From NCBI GenBank assembly GCA_030431945.1, contig JAUIIF010000005.1, positions 1 through 25,471 on the forward strand: a stretch of 25,471 nt of DNA, given 5' to 3'. Below are positions 1 through 6,355 of this stretch, one piece after another. The notes below the pieces were generated by a model. That model saw only the letters and a program-made list of their open reading frames with translations. It made no database searches and had not been told where the DNA came from. The DNA is from Bacteroidia bacterium (GTDB lineage Bacteria; Bacteroidota; Bacteroidia; Chitinophagales; Saprospiraceae). A program made the translations under genes and the position numbers. Each line of letters opens with the position of its first letter. Position 1 is the first letter of the stretch.

Positions 1-317
1 GCAGGGCGGATGCCCTGGTATTTTTCCGAAATGAGCGCGTCGTTGTCGAGCGCTTCATCCAGCGCATAGCCCCAGTACTCGCGCCGAACCTTTTCGTGCA
101 GCATCTCTGCCATGGCCTCGGCAATCTGATTCTGAAGCTCCCCTCGGAGGCGGGCCACAAGATCCATTCCCTTGGACGTAATGCGAACCATCACCTTCCG
201 GCGATCATCCAGCGCAATTATTTCCGCCACCGTTTGTTCCGCATTGGGAACCTGTCGTTTGGCGAGTCCGGCAAGGACACGGTCTTTTTCGTTGCGAAGG
301 GTATTCAGTAAAAGCAT
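1..317 (-). CDS. Composite partial ORF: SerRS-like head, MarR-wing-like middle, MetH activation-domain tail
   Basis: The reading frame opens at an ATG (317-315) and runs off the left edge after 105 codons without a stop. Residues 1-41 (start MLLLNTLRNEKDRV, then IIALDDRRK) read like the first helix of bacterial seryl-tRNA synthetase. Residues 37-65 (DDRRKVMVRITSKGMDLV) read like the wing and following helix of a MarR regulator. Residues 65-105 (AEMLHEKVRREYWGYA and EKYQGIRP) match the S-adenosylmethionine-binding activation domain of cobalamin-dependent methionine synthase MetH. No natural protein of this order is known to me. The two apparent joints (about 195-209 and 115-130) lie within 210 bases of the window edge, so an assembly or amplification chimera is a strong alternative to a real fusion. 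The MetH assignment is the firmest; the MarR piece is the weakest. A minus-strand promoter at 499-528 fits the serS-like start. Confidence 0.6.
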   Translation of the reverse strand, partial: MLLLNTLRNEKDRVLAGLAKRQVPNAEQTVAEIIALDDRRKVMVRITSKGMDLVARLRGELQNQIAEAMAEMLHEKVRREYWGYALDEALDNDALISEKYQGIRP

Positions 318-498
318 GGTGGATCGTTGGTCTTGTTAGTCGTTTAGTGCAGCTTTCCACTATTTCAAGCGGCGTGAAAAGACGTGGCGCGGTCGCAGGA
401 TGCAAGCTAAACGAATGACGAGCAATTATTGAGGGCCCCGTCATGGCGAAGGCCAACACTTTCATCGCGTACTTTAGTTGCTGCTGTCGTGCACGGCG

Positions 499-528
499 CA
501 AAGGTAACAGGTTATCGTGAGCGGCAAA
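499..528 (-). promoter_or_regulatory. Bacteroidota-type promoter for the serS-like start
   Basis: Read on the minus strand, TACCTTTG (506 to 499) is an exact match to the Bacteroidota -7 element TAnnTTTG. TTTG (528 to 525) sits 18 bases upstream as the -33 element. Transcription would begin near 492 and give a leader of about 175 bases before the ATG at 317. It is divergent from the rho promoter at 570-602. Confidence 0.5.
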
Positions 529-569
529 AGCCCCCGGGGGGAAGCTGCTGCACTGAACCAACAACCTTT

Positions 570-602
570 TTTGCTTGTTTTAAAAATAAAAGCCTACTTT
601 TG
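570..602 (+). promoter_or_regulatory. Bacteroidota-type promoter for rho
   Basis: TTTG at 570-573 and TACTTTTG at 595-602 (exact TAnnTTTG) are separated by 21 bases, the arrangement used by the primary sigma factor of Bacteroidota. A start near 609 would leave a leader of about 230 bases before the rho ATG at 843. No closer site of equal quality was seen. Confidence 0.5.
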
Positions 603-842
603 CCAGGCAAGCGGTTCCGTTTGCCGATCAATCAGCCAATTTTTCTGTGGCTTTTTCTGATCATTTCTACAATCCGTTGCCATTTACGAAGGTCATTAAG
701 ACACCTTAGCTACGCTTCTCATATCGGAAGCTATTGATCTTCAGAATACACCGGCGGCAATCTCCCCATTAGCGCATACTTGTTCTAGCGGCGCTACAAC
801 TCCCCCCAATCCCCCATTCACCTTTTATAGTATCAAATATTA
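603..842 (+). promoter_or_regulatory. Long rho 5' leader with C-rich, G-poor tract
   Basis: This is the inferred untranslated leader of rho. No credible gene is present. Positions 796-842 contain C-runs (about 801-806 and 811-815) and only one G, at 830, a composition typical of Rho loading (rut) sites. Rho of Escherichia coli represses its own gene through leader attenuation, so autoregulation is a reasonable inference here. No strong hairpin was noticed in the tract. Confidence 0.35.
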
Positions 843-2891
843 ATGTTAAGCATAGCGCAATTAAAGGCCATGCTGGTTCCGGAACTACGGGACCTGGCCG
901 ACAACATGGGGCTTAAGTCCTACCAAAAACTCAAAAAGCAGGACCTCGTCCTGGCTATTCTCGATCACCAGGCCGTTCAGGGAACGGCAGCTGCTGCCGA
1001 ACCACCGGCGGCTTCTGATACGGATCGTGTGCCTAACCGGCGAGCGGCAGCCATTGCTAAGTCTTCCGGCAGCAAGACCGGCAAAGACGAAAAAAAGCCG
1101 GAAAAAAAATCACGCTCCTCCAGAGGGGGCTCCAAATCTGCTGCTGACAGCAGCCAGGAGGAAGAAAAGCCGGCCCGTGGCCGGCGTAACAGTCGGGCTA
1201 CCTCCTCAGAGGAAGAAAGTGCCGATAAGCCGGTTCGTGGCCGCCGTTCCGTACGCAAGTCCAGGGAAGAAGAGCCTAAAACTGACGAAAAACCAATCCG
1301 TAGTCGGGGTCGTGGCGGTAAAGACGAAGAACAAAGCGACGACAAACAGGATAACGAAGAGCCAACCCGCGGCCGCGGCCGCGTTCGCGGACGCAGTCAG
1401 GAAAATGCCTCAGAAGAGGAAAACACCCGGGGCAACCGGACCCGTGGTGAAAGGTCGTCCCGCAGTTCGGACGACGATAACACCCGCGGCAGTCGCAGTC
1501 GCGGCCGTGGCTCCCGCGAAGAGCAGGACCTGCCGACGGAAGAACAGCAGGAATTCGCCCGCGGTCGTGGACGGAGCCCCGACGGCAATCAGCAGCTCGA
1601 ACGCTACGAACGCCGGCGTTACGATGATGACCGCGCTAACGGCAATAACCGGACCCGCGGTCGCTCCCGCAGCGGAAACGATGACCGCAGCAATACCAAC
1701 GACCGGAGTCAGAACCAGAATAACGACCGGGGCAACCGTAACCAGCCAGCTAAAGTTCAGGAATACAAGCTTGACGGACTGGTTTCCGCCTCGGGCATTC
1801 TCGAAATGATGCCAGATGGCTATGGCTTCCTGCGGTCACCGGATTATAACTACCTGACCAGCCCCGACGATGTCTACGTCAGCCCGCAACAGGTCAAACA
1901 GTTTGGCCTCCGGACCGGAGATACCGTCAAAGGCCCCGTTAAACCCCCGAAGGAAGGAGAGAAGTACTTCGCCCTGCTGGAAGTGGAACTCATCAACGGG
2001 GTAGAACCGAAGCGCATGCGTGATCGGGTACCCTTTGATTACTTAACGGCGCAGTTCCCGACGGAAAAATTCACCCTCAGCGGACGGGCGGACGGCAAGG
2101 ACTACGGCATGCGGCTTATCGACCTGTTTACCCCAATCGGTAAGGGACAGCGTGGCCTTATCGTTGCCCAGCCGAAGTCCGGTAAGACTTTCCTGCTGAA
2201 GGACGTTGCGAATGCCATTGCTGCCAATCACCCCGAAACGTACCTGATCGTACTGCTCGTTGACGAACGCCCTGAGGAGGTAACGGACATGAAGCGGAGT
2301 GTGAAGGCGGAAGTCATCAGCTCTACGTTTGATGAGCCAGCCGAAAATCACGTCCGCGTTGCTAACGTGGTCCTGGAAAAAGCCAAGCGAATGGTAGAAT
2401 CCGGACACGACGTCTGTATCCTGCTGGACTCCATCACGCGCCTGGCGCGTGCCTACAACACGGTACAACCCAGCTCTGGTAAAGTCCTTTCCGGCGGTGT
2501 GGAAGCAAACGCACTGCAGAAGCCGAAAAAATTCTTTGGTGCCGCACGTAATATCGACGGCGGCGGCTCCCTGACGATCCTGGCTACAGCCCTCATTGAT
2601 ACGGGCTCCAAAATGGACCAGGTTATCTTCGAGGAATTTAAAGGTACCGGTAACATGGAACTTCAGCTCGATCGCTTCCTGGCGAACAAGCGTATGTACC
2701 CAAGTATCGATTTCACCAAGTCCAGTACCCGTCGTGACGACCTGCTACTTGATCGTGACGTACTGCAACGGATGTTCGTACTCCGCAATCACCTGGCCGA
2801 CATGAAGCCGGAAGAAGCCTTCCAGTTCCTGATGCGGCACATGAAGAGTACCACTTCTAACGATGAGTTTATCGCCTCGATGAATTCGTAA
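843..2891 (+). CDS. rho: Transcription termination factor Rho with long disordered insertion
   Basis: Rho is a hexameric RNA-dependent ATPase that ends transcription. Residues 1-45 form the Rho N-terminal helical domain. Residues about 46-310 are a low-complexity stretch rich in Arg, Gly, Ser, Asp and Glu with repeated RGR/RSR elements. The RNA-binding cold-shock-like fold follows (from about 313, including GILEMMPDGYGFLRS). The ATPase domain has Walker A QPKSGKT (443-449), the LLVDERPEEVTDM segment, Walker B ILLDSITRLARAYNT and the SGGVEANALQKPKKFFGAARN-type secondary RNA-binding region. At 682 residues it is about 260 longer than E. coli Rho, all of it in the insertion. Such insertions occur in Bacteroidota Rho, and in Bacteroides the region has been linked to phase separation. 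The ATG at 843 places the family N-terminus correctly. A perfect hairpin terminator follows at 2915-2955. Confidence 0.98.
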   Translation: MLSIAQLKAMLVPELRDLADNMGLKSYQKLKKQDLVLAILDHQAVQGTAAAAEPPAASDTDRVPNRRAAAIAKSSGSKTGKDEKKPEKKSRSSRGGSKSAADSSQEEEKPARGRRNSRATSSEEESADKPVRGRRSVRKSREEEPKTDEKPIRSRGRGGKDEEQSDDKQDNEEPTRGRGRVRGRSQENASEEENTRGNRTRGERSSRSSDDDNTRGSRSRGRGSREEQDLPTEEQQEFARGRGRSPDGNQQLERYERRRYDDDRANGNNRTRGRSRSGNDDRSNTNDRSQNQNNDRGNRNQPAKVQEYKLDGLVSASGILEMMPDGYGFLRSPDYNYLTSPDDVYVSPQQVKQFGLRTGDTVKGPVKPPKEGEKYFALLEVELINGVEPKRMRDRVPFDYLTAQFPTEKFTLSGRADGKDYGMRLIDLFTPIGKGQRGLIVAQPKSGKTFLLKDVANAIAANHPETYLIVLLVDERPEEVTDMKRSVKAEVISSTFDEPAENHVRVANVVLEKAKRMVESGHDVCILLDSITRLARAYNTVQPSSGKVLSGGVEANALQKPKKFFGAARNIDGGGSLTILATALIDTGSKMDQVIFEEFKGTGNMELQLDRFLANKRMYPSIDFTKSSTRRDDLLLDRDVLQRMFVLRNHLADMKPEEAFQFLMRHMKSTTSNDEFIASMNS

Positions 2892-2914
2892 GTGAACCAA
2901 ATAAGTTCAATCTC

Positions 2915-2955
2915 AATTCCCCGGACGCAAACTGTTAGTCCGGGGAATTTTTTTT
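2915..2955 (+). terminator. Intrinsic terminator of rho
   Basis: A perfect 12-bp stem (2915-2926 with 2938-2949, arms AATTCCCCGGAC and GTCCGGGGAATT) with an 11-base loop leads directly into a T run at 2950-2955. It begins 23 bases after the rho stop codon. Confidence 0.93.
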
Positions 2956-3051
2956 GTTACGGCGCTTCAGTTCAGGTCAGTCCCTCGCCGCCTGCTCAAT
3001 ACCTTGCTCCAGGAAACCTTTTCTGCTTTGCATTTTCTGACCTCCAGTCAC

Positions 3052-3110
3052 TATACCTAAGCCGGAGTGGTTATGCCGATAACAAGCTAAACCACTTTGA
3101 CTTAGGTATA
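3052..3110. repeat. Two-tier inverted repeat between rho and the MBL-fold gene
   Basis: The outer arms TATACCTAAG (3052-3061) and CTTAGGTATA (3101-3110) are perfectly complementary over 10 bases. Inner arms AGTGGTT (3066-3072) and AACCACT (3090-3096) are complementary over 7. Unpaired stretches of 4 bases lie between tiers and 17 bases form the apical loop. There is no T run after it. It lies in the rest of the rho-MBL gap (2956-3237), where the only open frames are short and unrecognisable. It could be a structured RNA, a regulator site or a remnant of a small palindromic element. Confidence 0.5.
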
Positions 3111-3179
3111 TATGCCTTAACCCATGCAGGTAGTTATTTCGCCGGAGGAATTTTAGGCACGATAAAGGCCAATATGAGG

Positions 3180-3187
3180 TAGCTTTG
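3180..3187 (+). promoter_or_regulatory. -7 element of the MBL-fold hydrolase gene
   Basis: TAGCTTTG is an exact TAnnTTTG match. A loose -33 candidate (TTTA at 3152-3155) is 24 bases upstream, which is longer than usual. Transcription would begin near 3194 and give a leader of about 44 bases to the ATG at 3238. Confidence 0.4.
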
Positions 3188-3237
3188 CCACCAACGGGCG
3201 AAAACACTTTGCCTCCAAAGACAAATTCCCGCTGACA

Positions 3238-3882
3238 ATGACCACCGTTCTTTCTTTTTCTTTCAATCCTGTTGCTGAAAACACCTTCATTGTTTTCGAT
3301 AATGAAACACGGGAAGCCATCATTTTTGATCCTGGTTGCAGTACCCCTGCGGAAGAACAGAGGCTGGTGTCCGCAATTGAAAGCCGGCAGTTAAAGCCCG
3401 TGCAACTGATTAATACCCACTGTCATTTTGACCATGTCTTTGGTAATGCTTTTATCAAGGATAAATACGGGCTTAAACTGGGCATACATGAGTTGGAAGC
3501 TCCCATTCTCGAGATGGCCCCGGTAGTGGTCAATATGTACGGCCTGCCACCCATGACGCCCTCCCCCCCGGCAGATTATTTCATTGCGGAAGGAGACGTC
3601 GTTACCCTGGGAAGCAGCACTTTTTCCGTCCTCTTCTGCCCCGGGCATTCACCCGGAAGTATTTGTTTTTACCATCAGGAAGAGCAATACGTGATTGCCG
3701 GTGATGTGCTTTTTGCAGGATCTATCGGGCGTACTGACCTGCCCGGCGGTGATCATCAGACTTTACTGGGGTCCATAATGACAAAGCTCCTGCCGCTGCC
3801 GGATGAAACCGTCGTCTGGCCAGGCCATGGCGCTGCTACTACCATTGGTAAGGAACGACGGACAAATCCGTTTTTGACCTAG
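3238..3882 (+). CDS. Metallo-beta-lactamase-fold hydrolase, glyoxalase II-like
   Basis: A cytoplasmic zinc hydrolase of the short GloB/YcbL-like group, 214 residues with no signal peptide. The metal ligands of the family are all visible: THCHFDH (H61, H63, D65, H66), GHSPGS (H137), AGDVLF (D156) and PGHG (H197). Members of this group hydrolyse thioesters such as S-lactoylglutathione or related compounds. Bacteroidota often lack glutathione, so the real substrate cannot be named. The protein lacks the C-terminal helical domain of true glyoxalase II. The ATG at 3238 is just upstream of the first strand (VLSFSFNPVAENTFIV), as expected. It stands as a single gene with its own promoter candidate, followed by an EnvC-like gene in the same direction. 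Confidence 0.9.
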   Translation: MTTVLSFSFNPVAENTFIVFDNETREAIIFDPGCSTPAEEQRLVSAIESRQLKPVQLINTHCHFDHVFGNAFIKDKYGLKLGIHELEAPILEMAPVVVNMYGLPPMTPSPPADYFIAEGDVVTLGSSTFSVLFCPGHSPGSICFYHQEEQYVIAGDVLFAGSIGRTDLPGGDHQTLLGSIMTKLLPLPDETVVWPGHGAATTIGKERRTNPFLT

Positions 3883-3995
3883 TCGGCTGGTCTATACCTG
3901 CAGGTCGCTGCGCTCCCGTCTTGGCCGACGAACTATGCCTTCCTGCGATTGCCCTTGCCGGGGCCAGGCACAAAAAGGGATCGACTAAAAAAGCT

Positions 3996-4003
3996 TATCT
4001 TAG
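3996..4003 (+). promoter_or_regulatory. Possible -7 element before the EnvC-like gene
   Basis: TATCTTAG resembles TAnnTTTG with one mismatch and lies 19 bases before the preferred GTG start at 4023. No convincing -33 element is present, so this is a weak call. The 140-base gap 3883-4022 holds nothing else recognisable. Confidence 0.25.
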
Positions 4004-4022
4004 CAGGGTATTACTGTTTACT

Positions 4023-5225
4023 GTGCCAAATAAGTCTTCGTTAATTAGCTGGGTTTTCCTGCTCTGCCTGCTGCTGGCTGGTGGTCTGGAATTGTACGCC
4101 CAGTCACCGGAGGTGCTGAAGGCGAAGCGACAACGCTTGCAGAAAGAATTGCGCCAAACGAATCAGCGCCTGGCGGCTACCCGCGCCCGGCGCGGCGCGG
4201 CGGTGGGGCAGGCCAGCCTCATCCGTCAACAAATCGAGCAGCGAACGGAATTGCTGGAAACCCTGCGGACCGAGGTCACCAGGAATGCCAGCCGTCTGCA
4301 TCGGGACTCTTCGGTAGTGGTATCCCTGTCCGATGATTTGGAAAGGATGCGTAGTGAATATGGCAGCGCGTTGCGTGCGGCAAATCGTGCCCGTCTGAGC
4401 CAGGGCTGGCTTACCTTCCTGCTCAGCGCTCAGAGCTTTAACGATGCCTTCCGCCGGGTGGTTTACCTGCGGCAGTACCGTGATTACCGTCGGCGGCAGA
4501 GCCGCCTCATCCGCCAGACACGGGCCTCCCTGAATGAGCGAATCGCCACGCTTGAGCTCCAGCGTATTGAGCAAGACTCTCTGCTCTACGCCGCCGAGGA
4601 CCAGGACGCCACCCTCCGCGAAGAATTGGCCATTCAAACGGCCATCGTAGACAAGCTCTCCTCCAGCGAAAAGAAATTACTGACGACTATTCAACGACAG
4701 AAACAGCAAGACGAGCGGCTGAATCGTGAAATACGCGCGGCCATCAGTCGTGAAATTGCCCGGGAGGAACGGCGGATAACGGCAGATAAAAAAGCGGGGG
4801 TGATGGCTTCCCGGTCCTCGGCCGTTGGTGGCGCGATCGGTAAGCGAAAGGGGAAACTTGGCTGGCCGGTCCGCGGCGAAATTGTCCGCAGCTTTGGTAG
4901 TCAGCCCCATCCGGAAGTCCCCTCCGTAAAAATTGAGAACAGCGGTATTGACATTGCTGCCGGTCCCAGTCAGGAGGTGGAAGCCGTTTTTGCGGGTGAA
5001 GTCATTAGCCTGCGCCAGATTCCAGGGCTGCGGAGCGTCATCATGATCCGTCACGGTGGTTTTTACACCGTTTACTCTAATGTCGACCATACCCGGGTAA
5101 AGGCTGGCGACAGGGTTCAGGCGGGAGACCAACTCGGCCTGACGAGCATGGGCGGTGATGCCTTGCACTTTGAACTATGGAAGGGGAAAACGCCTCTTAA
5201 TCCAACGAGCTGGCTGGTAAAGTAA
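4023..5225 (+). CDS. EnvC-like murein hydrolase activator with degenerate LytM (M23) domain
   Basis: A secreted coiled-coil protein of 400 residues. Residues 1-26 are a signal peptide (hydrophobic WVFLLCLLLAGGLELYAQ). Residues about 30-270 are a long Arg/Gln/Glu/Leu-rich coiled coil. Residues about 280-400 are a LytM/M23 domain. Active LytM peptidases carry HxxxD and HxH zinc ligands. Here the first His is replaced (NSGIDI, S307 to D310), the first His of HxH is Ala (A380-L-H382) and the usual YxH is YSN. The domain is therefore probably inactive, as in E. coli EnvC, which activates cell-division amidases rather than cutting murein itself. The GTG at 4023 is preferred because it starts exactly at a signal peptide. 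The frame continues upstream to a TTG at 3921, but that would add 34 residues before the signal. No amidase gene is adjacent. Confidence 0.87.
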   Translation: MPNKSSLISWVFLLCLLLAGGLELYAQSPEVLKAKRQRLQKELRQTNQRLAATRARRGAAVGQASLIRQQIEQRTELLETLRTEVTRNASRLHRDSSVVVSLSDDLERMRSEYGSALRAANRARLSQGWLTFLLSAQSFNDAFRRVVYLRQYRDYRRRQSRLIRQTRASLNERIATLELQRIEQDSLLYAAEDQDATLREELAIQTAIVDKLSSSEKKLLTTIQRQKQQDERLNREIRAAISREIAREERRITADKKAGVMASRSSAVGGAIGKRKGKLGWPVRGEIVRSFGSQPHPEVPSVKIENSGIDIAAGPSQEVEAVFAGEVISLRQIPGLRSVIMIRHGGFYTVYSNVDHTRVKAGDRVQAGDQLGLTSMGGDALHFELWKGKTPLNPTSWLVK

Positions 5226-5343
5226 AAGGCTTGCGTTCGGAGCCAACGAAAAAGCATCCCGCTGGAAAAAGGCCGGCCGCACTCTCCATCAGGAAAGCGC
5301 GGCCGTCGGTAAAGCATTGAGTTATCAGGAAAAGTAAAAGTCT

Positions 5344-6018
5344 TTAAGCAGTTTGCAACTGCGGCGTATTATTGGTCGTACGTTCCTTCTGGGCCAGAAG
5401 CTCTGGAGTTAGCGCAGCAAAATGGTAACCAAGGTCAGCGTAGTGCTGCAGCAGGCGAGGAAGAATATTGCGTAACTTATCCTCTGCCTTCAGGCTGTCG
5501 TGGAAGACGACAATACTACCAGGGCGGGCGTTGCGGACAACGTTCTGGTAACAATCTTCTGCGGTAAGGAGAGGGTCAAAGTCTCCGGAAAGAACATCCC
5601 ACATGACTACTTCGTAATGGCGGGTAAGGAACTGGGCCTGGGCTGGTTTTAGGCGACCGTATGGTGGTCGGAATAAAGTACTCTGTACCTGCAGGGCGCA
5701 GTGCCGGATATCGTGGAAATAGGGTACGTTTTCAGATTTCCAACCATCAAGGTGATGCATGGTATGGTTGCCTATGGTGTGACCGGCAGCCAGAGTTTGC
5801 TCCGTTAATTCCGGGTAGCGACGCACATTGTTGCCGACACAGAAAAAAGTAGCCTTGGCGTTGAAGGCCGCCAGCTGTTCCAAGACCCAGGGGGTGAGCT
5901 GAGGAATCGGTCCATCATCAAAGGTCAGGTAAATGGTCGGGGTATCCGCCGTTTCTACTCGCCAGTGGAAAGAAGGAAAAAGCTTCTGGATAACTCGTGG
6001 TGTTTTTATTAAGTACAT
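5344..6018 (-). CDS. Polysaccharide deacetylase, NodB homology domain (CE4)
   Basis: A metal-dependent deacetylase acting on N- or O-acetylated sugars such as peptidoglycan, chitin oligomers or exopolysaccharide. All NodB motifs are seen: TFDDGP (32-37, catalytic and metal Asp 34/35), GNHTMHH (metal His 85 and 89), RPPYG (117-121), the WDVLSGDFD segment and VVFHDS near the C-terminus. The 224 residues are almost entirely catalytic domain. There is no clear signal peptide, so it is cytoplasmic or exported by an unusual route. The ATG at 6018 (MYLIKTP) is preferred; an earlier in-frame ATG at 6069 would add 17 hydrophobic residues (MPVGIIVIVLNPKFIP), which could act as a weak anchor. It converges on the EnvC-like gene, both fitting cell-wall work. 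The 118-base gap holds only a 7-bp GC stem near 5270-5307 without a T run. Confidence 0.92.
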   Translation of the reverse strand: MYLIKTPRVIQKLFPSFHWRVETADTPTIYLTFDDGPIPQLTPWVLEQLAAFNAKATFFCVGNNVRRYPELTEQTLAAGHTIGNHTMHHLDGWKSENVPYFHDIRHCALQVQSTLFRPPYGRLKPAQAQFLTRHYEVVMWDVLSGDFDPLLTAEDCYQNVVRNARPGSIVVFHDSLKAEDKLRNILPRLLQHYADLGYHFAALTPELLAQKERTTNNTPQLQTA

Positions 6019-6239
6019 GTTCGGGATAAATTTCGGGTTTAATACAATTACAATGATTCCAACCGGCACGAAAGTTGCCTTTCAACCCGTGGGATTGTCA
6101 TCAATAGGTGCTCTCTGTTATGAATTTGGATAAAGTAAAAGCGTGTTGGCCGGCCCATGAAAACTTCCGGCGCCTGAAAGTTGAAACTAAGCGGAAAAAG
6201 GTATTGGTGATGATGCCAGTGATTGCAAACTGAATCAGC

Positions 6240-6247
6240 TACCTTTG
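6240..6247 (+). promoter_or_regulatory. -7 element of the gltX promoter
   Basis: TACCTTTG is an exact TAnnTTTG match; the -33 element is unclear. Transcription would begin near 6254, giving a leader of about 100 AT-rich bases. This is the only strong signal in the 337-base divergent gap between the deacetylase and gltX (6019-6355). The rest of that gap shows no gene, and no equally good promoter for the deacetylase was found. Confidence 0.45.
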
Positions 6248-6355
6248 CCGCGCATTAGCATACGAACCTTAACAACGAAAAAACGTATTTACTGTTCATA
6301 ATGCTGCTTGCCAAATAAAATTTTATTATTCTGCCAAACGCTTAATTACAATCCC

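Noticed and set aside
429..737. Open frame of 102 codons in the serS-rho gap
   Set aside because: It crosses both divergent promoters, has no recognisable motif, and its composition looks random.
1027..1809. Long open frame inside rho in another frame, rich in Ala, Pro, Arg and Lys
   Set aside because: It is a by-product of the repetitive RG/DE-rich insertion; it has no domain, no start signal and is fully contained in rho.
2892..3207. Open frames on both strands between rho and the MBL-fold gene
   Set aside because: They run through the rho terminator or the inverted repeat and have no family resemblance.
3921..4022. TTG-initiated extension of the EnvC-like protein
   Set aside because: It would put 34 residues before a good signal peptide; the GTG at 4023 starts exactly at the signal peptide.
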